In this document: positions 59,699 through 64,000 of the stretch, in pieces | Layout of the letters: the number at the start of each line of letters is the position of its first letter | Numbering within the stretch: position 1 is the stretch's first letter | NCBI RefSeq assembly: GCF_008802365.1 | Contig: NZ_VZQZ01000010.1 | Coordinates: 62,001 to 126,000 of the forward strand | Direction: 5' to 3' | DNA: 64,000 nt | From: Oryzomonas japonica | GTDB taxonomy: Bacteria; Desulfobacterota; Desulfuromonadia; Geobacterales; Pseudopelobacteraceae | Translations under genes and position numbers: made by a program | Notes under the pieces: generated by a model | Told to the model about the DNA's origin: nothing | Database searches by the model: none | The model's input: the letters and a program-made list of their open reading frames with translations, nothing else

Positions 59699-59733
59699 GA
59701 AGTATCGACAAGAAGACGACTGTGTGGTGAAAA

Positions 59734-59808
59734 TGGTAATCCCAAGGGGATTTGAACCCCTGTTACCGGCGTGAGAGGCCAGCGTCCTAACCACTAGACG
59801 ATGGGATT
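59734..59808 (-). tRNA. tRNA-Glu (anticodon CTC)
   Basis: On the minus strand a 75-nt cloverleaf runs from AATCCCATCG (acceptor and start of D-arm) through the anticodon arm CTGGC-CTCTCAC-GCCGG, whose anticodon is CTC, to the T-arm AGGGG-TTCAAAT-CCCCT and acceptor TGGGATT with discriminator A. CCA is encoded. The A-T pairs opening the acceptor are a little unusual for tRNA-Glu, which normally begins with G. Confidence 0.95.
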
Positions 59809-60320
59809 GTCCGGGTACTGGCGGCAAGCGTGTTCATTGCCGTTGCAATTCTTTGTACAGCAGCTTCCCCACAAAGTCAATGAAAAGCGCCGCCGCGGGA
59901 TGCATCAAGGCCAGAAAACGCCTCGGGGAATTTCGGGCGGCGGCAGTGAACCGGGGGAAAGCGTGTGCCGCAGGGGCAGCGAGACGCCGAAGGCAAAAGG
60001 CGGCACCACACAATTTCGGCCAGAATGCCGACCTGTCAAAAAAAGAATTGCGATTGCAAATAGTGCCGTTATGGGGTACAAGTAGACAGGTATTTTATTA
60101 ATGAATTCCATGCGTAACACCGCAACACGGAAGGGGGTTGCCTTCCGGATCAGATCAGGCTATGGTGCCCATCTGCCCGGGCCGCAGAAGGATCGGAGGT
60201 TCAAAGAAGATGGCGCGGGGCCGCTGGTGGGGCGCTGTGCCGATTCAGGGACGAAAAGAGGTGCGGACACGAGGCGTGCAGGTAACGTTCATGAGGGATC
60301 ATGGGAAACGGGGGTAGTAT
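59809..60320. other. Intergenic region of about 510 bp, no gene seen
   Basis: The tRNA promoter must lie at the left end. No ORF with a believable RBS or codon pattern is seen, and no known RNA family is recognised. A poly-A patch occurs around 60040-60060. An unannotated RNA is possible but unsupported. Confidence 0.35.
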
Positions 60321-60512
60321 ATGGCACGCTTTTTCGACTCCATGGGCAACGCAGAGGCAAACCGGATGGTGGACCTTTTGAAAGAGAGGGGCATTGCATA
60401 TCCCCAGGGGATTCCGCCGGAAGGGTCGCACCAGAGGGAAATCATGGTAGCCGCGGAGGATCTGGAAGCCGCGGAACGGATCTTGTGCAGCCCCACCCGC
60501 GGGGAGGCGTAG
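60321..60512 (+). CDS. DUF2007-like small protein
   Basis: The 63-residue protein has the small alpha/beta pattern NAEANRMVDLLKERGIAYPQ and IMVAAEDLEAAERIL, like DUF2007 putative signal-transducing proteins. The RBS is weak (GGGGGTAG). A terminator of the conserved-loop family follows. Confidence 0.6.
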   Translation: MARFFDSMGNAEANRMVDLLKERGIAYPQGIPPEGSHQREIMVAAEDLEAAERILCSPTRGEA

Positions 60513-60548
60513 CGGGACCGGTGATGTTCGCGCAGTAACGTAACAGGA

Positions 60549-60580
60549 GGGCACCCGGAGATGATCCGGGTGCCCTTTTT
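60549..60580 (+). terminator. Intrinsic terminator, conserved-loop family
   Basis: GGGCACCCGG (60549-60558) pairs perfectly with CCGGGTGCCC (60566-60575) around AGATGAT, with five T. It shares the CCGGAG...GATCCGGG word with other hairpins in the window. Confidence 0.88.
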
Positions 60581-60657
60581 CGTGTGATAGTGCATGTTCA
60601 GGAAACCGGTAGCCTCGCAAGGCCGCCGGACAACCGAAGCGGCCTCCCGGTGACCCT

Positions 60658-61164
60658 ATGAAAAAGATACGCATATGCGTCAACGACCTGATGCAGACGG
60701 ATTACGTCTATTACCTGACGGAGCCGGCGGGGGAGAACTTCCACCCCGACTTCCGGCCCGAATTGACCCCGCGGGAGATGCTGGAACTGGGGGTCTTCGG
60801 GGGAAAATACCTGACCGACTGCCGGGGCGAGTTCCCCGAGGAGTGGTTCGCCAACGCCCGGCTCTGCCACGAGCGCCATGTGCCCGAGTTGAACTTCTTC
60901 GGCGTCAACGCCTCGAAGCCGCTCTCCTATTGGCGGGAAAAGGGGTGGATTCACAGCGACGACCCGCGGGGGTGGTTCCAGTGGTACTGCCGCTATTACC
61001 TGGGGAGGCGGTGCACCGACGACCCGCGGCAGATCAAGCGGTGGCGGGCGATGGCGCGGCATATCGCCCAGTTGCGCAAGAACTGCCCCGAGGGGCACCT
61101 GGCCTGCCGGAGAAAGCAGCGCCAGGCGCTGCTCCACTGGGCCTACGACAGCAGGAAGATGTGA
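60658..61164 (+). CDS. Conserved hypothetical protein
   Basis: The 168-residue soluble protein is rich in aromatics and Arg (YYLTEPAGENFHPDFRP, GWIHSDDPRGWFQWYCRYYLG, RWRAMARHIAQLRKNCP). Such a pattern is seen in conserved bacterial proteins of unknown function. No signal peptide is seen. The RBS is weak, with the start codon near CCCT. It lies alone between a terminator and a convergent oxidoreductase gene. Confidence 0.65.
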   Translation: MKKIRICVNDLMQTDYVYYLTEPAGENFHPDFRPELTPREMLELGVFGGKYLTDCRGEFPEEWFANARLCHERHVPELNFFGVNASKPLSYWREKGWIHSDDPRGWFQWYCRYYLGRRCTDDPRQIKRWRAMARHIAQLRKNCPEGHLACRRKQRQALLHWAYDSRKM

Positions 61165-61210
61165 ACCCCGACGGCCGGTTCCGCCCGGAGCCCCGGAGCG
61201 AAGGGCGCGC

Positions 61211-61885
61211 TCAGGCCGACAGCTCCTCCAGGTCACGGGATTCCAGGATCTGCTTGTCCGCCCCGTAGCGCGCGACCCGGAGCATGGCGCGCCCGATCCG
61301 TTCGGTGGTGGTGATGCGGCCGGGGAAGGCCCGGCGCAACAGCGGCAGCACCGGCCACAACAGGCGGTAGAGGAGGCGGTAGGACTTCGTCTTGGATTGG
61401 ATGCCGTGCAACGGCTGGATCACGCCGGGGCGGAAGATGTAGACCCTGCGGAAGGGGAGGCGCTGGAGGGCGTTTTCGAGCCTCCCCCGCACCCGCGCCC
61501 ACATGACCCGCCCCTGTTCCGAACCGTCGGCCCCGGCGCCGGAGACATAGACGAAGGTCATGTGCGGGTTGAGCCGCACCAGGGCTTGGGCGGCGGCCAT
61601 GGTCAGGTCGTAGGTGACGCGGGTATACTCCTCCTCCCCCTTGCCGGCCGACGGCGTGCCCAGGCAGAAGAAGCAGGCGTCGAAGCCGGTCAGGTCCCCC
61701 TCGATCGCCCCGTAGTGCCACAGGTCCGGGTGGATCAGGTCCCGCAGCTTCGCGTTCGCCAGACCGGTTGGCGTTCTCCCCACGGTCTGCACGAAGGCCA
61801 CCCCGCTATCCAGGAGGCATTCCCGCAGCACCCCCTGCCCCACCATGCCGGTGGCGCCGAACATCAGCACCCTCATACCGCCCAT
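61211..61885 (-). CDS. NAD(P)-binding epimerase-like protein
   Basis: The 224-residue protein has a Rossmann opening MRVLMFGATGMVGQGVLREC, the atypical-SDR pattern CFFCLGTPSAG and FVYVSGAGAD, and a C-terminal helical part. It resembles NAD(P)H-binding proteins related to Tic32/HTATIP2 that often modify membrane-associated substrates. The ATG at 61885 follows GGGAGAA; an ATG three codons on is possible. It runs toward the 60658 gene. Confidence 0.8.
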   Translation of the reverse strand: MGGMRVLMFGATGMVGQGVLRECLLDSGVAFVQTVGRTPTGLANAKLRDLIHPDLWHYGAIEGDLTGFDACFFCLGTPSAGKGEEEYTRVTYDLTMAAAQALVRLNPHMTFVYVSGAGADGSEQGRVMWARVRGRLENALQRLPFRRVYIFRPGVIQPLHGIQSKTKSYRLLYRLLWPVLPLLRRAFPGRITTTERIGRAMLRVARYGADKQILESRDLEELSA

Positions 61886-61929
61886 CCCATTTCTCCCATC
61901 GTTATGATAACTCTTCACAACACAAGAAC

Positions 61930-62033
61930 ATCTGCCCCAGAGACACAGAGAACGTCAAAAACAAAGAAACAACCATGTAAAAAACAGCCTGTGACTTTGA
62001 TGTTCTCCGTGTCTCTGTGTCTCTGTGGCAGGT
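61930..62033. repeat. CACAGAGACAC inverted-repeat element, short copy 5
   Basis: Ends ATCTGCCCCAGAGACACAGAG and CGTGTCTCTGTGTCTCTG followed by TGGCAG are reverse complements; the interior is shorter than in copies 1-4 (about 105 bp in total) and contains AACGTCAAAAACAAAG. It lies between two same-strand genes, far from the phage block. Confidence 0.8.
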
Positions 62034-62065
62034 TCTCGGTTTTGGCACAACTATCGTTCAAAGAT

Positions 62066-62926
62066 TCAGCAGTCCTCCAGGCCCTTCCCGCACGGCACTG
62101 CCCCGTCCCCGAAGCGGCGCCGCATGAGGGCCATGTACGACCGCTCGCCGGTCTCCCGCCGGGCCGTGACCAGGGTCTCGATATCCTCGGTGGCCACGTA
62201 GCGCAACCGGTCCGTGCCGTCGGTCGCGGCATCGAAGATGACCTGGGCCACGTGATCCTCAGTGGCCAGCCGCGCGGCGCGCAAGCCGGCGAAGGCCTCC
62301 TGGGTCCGGGCGACAAAGGGGGCATAGTCGGGCAGCGCGGCGTTGCAGGCGGCCTCGGCGCCGCTGCGCCGGCCGAAGTTGGTGCTGAGGACTCCCCCCG
62401 GCTCGACGATCTTCACCACGATGCGCTGGGAGGCCAGCTCATAGGAGAGCGCCTCGCTGAACCCCTCCAGGGCGAACTTGCTGGCGCAGTACAGGGAGAG
62501 CATGGGCAGGGTGAACACCCCGGCCCCCGAGCTGACGTTGAGGATCAGCCCCCCCTTGTTGGCGCGAAAGTGGGGGAGGATGGCGCGGGTGACCGCCATC
62601 ACCCCGAAGACGTTCACGTCGAACTGCTCGGCGATCTTTTCCGGGGGGGTCGCCTCGAACAGGCCGAAGAGGCCGAAGCCGGCGTTGTTGACCAGGGCGT
62701 CGATGCGGCCGAAGCGGGCGATCCCGGCCTCGATGGCAGACGCGATGGTCGCGGGGTCCCGCACGTCCAGCCGCGTGACCAGCACGTTGGGGAGCGCGGC
62801 CAGGTCCCGTTCCTCCTCCGGGCGGCGCATGGTGGCGATCACGTTCCACCCCTCCCAGGCGAACAGGCGGGCGGTGGCCCTGCCGAAACCGGACGAGCAT
62901 CCGGTGATCAAGATGGTGTTCTGCAT
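62066..62926 (-). CDS. SDR-family oxidoreductase
   Basis: The 286-residue protein has TILITGCSSGFGRATARLFA, NNAGFGLFGLFE, the catalytic Ser in NVSSGAGVF and YCASKFALEGFSEAL as the active-site Tyr-Lys. It resembles retinol/steroid dehydrogenase-type SDRs. GAGGAGG precedes the ATG at 62926. A downstream-acting ArsR regulator gene is about 140 bp upstream in the same orientation, and may control it. Confidence 0.88.
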   Translation of the reverse strand: MQNTILITGCSSGFGRATARLFAWEGWNVIATMRRPEEERDLAALPNVLVTRLDVRDPATIASAIEAGIARFGRIDALVNNAGFGLFGLFEATPPEKIAEQFDVNVFGVMAVTRAILPHFRANKGGLILNVSSGAGVFTLPMLSLYCASKFALEGFSEALSYELASQRIVVKIVEPGGVLSTNFGRRSGAEAACNAALPDYAPFVARTQEAFAGLRAARLATEDHVAQVIFDAATDGTDRLRYVATEDIETLVTARRETGERSYMALMRRRFGDGAVPCGKGLEDC

Positions 62927-63063
62927 GTCTGGCCTCCTCGCCTGCGCTGTGGTGACGTCTCCCACAATTATTCCATACTTATACAATTTCACATCTATCG
63001 AATTTATCAACGAAATAAAAAGCCCGTTGCCAGGCTCCCGACCCTCGTGCAAACGCGCGGCCC

Positions 63064-63354
63064 CTACTCCGGCAGGAGCCTCTTCACCTCTGCCCAGGTC
63101 TCCGGCAGGGGGCGGGCCACCAGGAACTTTCCCTGGCGCTCGGTGGTGATGAGCCCCGCATTGGCCAACTCCTTCAGGTGATGGGAGACCGTGGGCGCGC
63201 CGATCTTCAGCGTCGCGATCAACTCCGCCACGCCGCATTCGCACGCCTCGGTCTTGAAACTCCCCTGCTCACCCTTGACGATGCTGAGATAGATCTCCAG
63301 CCGGTTGGGATGGGAAAGGGCCTTGAATATCTTTGCCGCCTGTTTGATGTCCAT
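63064..63354 (-). CDS. ArsR-family HTH regulator
   Basis: The 96-residue protein shows the ArsR winged helix: IFKALSHPNRLEIYLSIVKG, then CGVAELIATLKIGAPTVSHHLKELANAGLI and a wing RQGKFLVARP. Cys residues in TEACECG (about 36-39) might bind metal or sense redox. The ATG at 63354 begins the conserved part. An upstream inverted repeat is a candidate autoregulatory operator. Confidence 0.87.
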   Translation of the reverse strand: MDIKQAAKIFKALSHPNRLEIYLSIVKGEQGSFKTEACECGVAELIATLKIGAPTVSHHLKELANAGLITTERQGKFLVARPLPETWAEVKRLLPE

Positions 63355-63369
63355 GCCTGCCCCATAAAC

Positions 63370-63385
63370 TTCGATAACTGTCGAA
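63370..63385. promoter_or_regulatory. Candidate ArsR operator
   Basis: TTCGA-TAACTG-TCGAA is a perfect inverted repeat 16 bp upstream of the ArsR start codon. A related word TATCGAATTTATC occurs at 62995-63010 in front of the SDR gene, so the same regulator may control both. Confidence 0.5.
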
Positions 63386-63440
63386 ATGTTAGCCTGGATG
63401 ATCGCCCTGGTCAAGGATTATTTTTCCTGCCCGACGACGT

Positions 63441-64000
63441 TCAGAACTGCCCGGCCAGCCCGTGGATGAGGCTCTGCACATGGTGTACGGCGCGGTAGCG
63501 CTCTTCCTCCAGGACCGCTTCGGGGTGTTCGGGATCGACCGGATGCACCGCCAGCCAGGGACCATTGACCGCCCCCGCCCCCTGGACCGGCAGGGCCTCG
63601 TTCAGGAGCAGGACCAGGCGATCGTTGTTCCCCTCCCCGTCGTCCTCCCCACCCTTATCCATGTCCACCTCCTTGTGGAACACCAGCTCCCCCCCGGCGT
63701 CGAACTGGCGGAAATCCACCCGGTGGGAGCCGTTGACCATGGCCGGGCTGATCACCGTGACCAGCTTGCGCGCCTTGTCGCTCGCCACCACGCGGGCGAT
63801 GCCGTACCCCTGGGAATCCCTGGTCATGCCGTACAGGGCGGCGCAGAGCAGGTCCACGAAACAGGAGGTGTGGAGGAAGCCGCGCCGGGCCCGGTCCGAG
63901 GTCTCGTAATAGAAGCCGCACCCCTCGGCATGCTCGGCCAGGAGCGCGCCGCAGATCAGGCAGTGATCCGCCAGCCCCTCCCGGCGCGCCGGGGAGTCCG
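63441..64000 (-). CDS. Hypothetical protein with Cys motif, truncated by the window end
   Basis: The frame is open from 63441 to the window edge and continues upstream of a GTG at 63857, so the real start lies beyond 64000. The visible part has CLICG (near 63960) and a nearby GCG, suggesting a zinc site, followed by GFLHTSCFVDLLCAALYG, TVISPAMVNGSHRVDFRQF and a C-terminus ending GLAGQF. No signal peptide can be judged because the N-terminus is missing. Family not recognised. Confidence 0.65.
   Translation of the reverse strand, partial: DSPARREGLADHCLICGALLAEHAEGCGFYYETSDRARRGFLHTSCFVDLLCAALYGMTRDSQGYGIARVVASDKARKLVTVISPAMVNGSHRVDFRQFDAGGELVFHKEVDMDKGGEDDGEGNNDRLVLLLNEALPVQGAGAVNGPWLAVHPVDPEHPEAVLEEERYRAVHHVQSLIHGLAGQF

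Noticed and set aside
59541-59774. A short plus-strand ORF across the tRNA-Glu gene
   Set aside because: It overlaps the tRNA and its terminator and has no RBS.

Overview
The window looks like a chromosomal segment of a GC-rich, multiheme-cytochrome-bearing deltaproteobacterium, most likely Geobacteraceae or a close relative in the Desulfuromonadales. The basis is a seven-CxxCH lipoprotein cytochrome, a cytochrome P460-like protein, four small stand-alone PilZ proteins plus an HD-GYP protein, a bacteriohemerythrin, a zinc-binding-domain chemoreceptor, and the CACAGAGACAC intergenic repeat family. This placement is inference; no rRNA gene is present. One tRNA-Glu(CTC) is present.

Layout. 1-6041 is ordinary host sequence: a BI-1 membrane protein, a lipoprotein/exported protein operon and small membrane proteins. 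6109-9582 (minus) is a two-gene defence module, subtilisin-like IetS and AAA ATPase IetA. 10542-16796 (minus) is a phage-derived early/packaging block (RHH protein, YqaJ exonuclease, annealing-protein candidate, zinc ribbon, replication proteins, TerS, TerL, HTH protein) with no capsid or tail genes; nearly every gap holds a roughly 140-bp CACAGAGACAC inverted-repeat element. Two paralogous XRE repressors diverge from it (16934-17761). 17954-22584 is host-like: HD-GYP, PAP2, DMT transporter and methyltransferase.

23066-26152 is an AT-rich pair: a KAP/Sll1717-like P-loop ATPase and an OLD-like ABC ATPase with a TOPRIM domain, a candidate defence system. It is followed by a scarred stretch (26153-27290) with palindromic repeats, IS110 5-prime fragments and a 263-bp tandem duplication next to a cupin gene. 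27647-34612 is host-like (DUF554, aldo/keto reductase, SRPBCC/ArsR, PilZ proteins, outer-membrane barrel). MqsR/MqsA (34778-35492) precedes a 1208-residue SIR2/NB-ARC/helical-repeat protein (35914-39540), a probable NAD-depleting STAND defence protein, and a DUF5677 protein.

41108-64000 is host-like: an MDR oxidoreductase, barrels, hemerythrin plus chemoreceptor, cytochrome P460, a universal stress protein, a phosphate-binding-like protein overlapping a histidine kinase, two SDRs, an FKBP isomerase, a second kinase, the heptaheme lipoprotein, the tRNA, an ArsR regulator and a CDS cut by the window end.

The most unusual signal is a composite intergenic element of about 160 bp in four copies (10278-10441 minus, 22729-22890, 33707-33865, 35522-35685). 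Each has, in order, a GTATCAT-type dyad, a terminator-like hairpin with T-run, two GTTAA-N5-TTAAC palindromes 29-30 bp apart, and a conserved ATTGA...ATTGAAAT tail. Three of the four sit on the 5-prime side of the three defence loci, in the same relative orientation.
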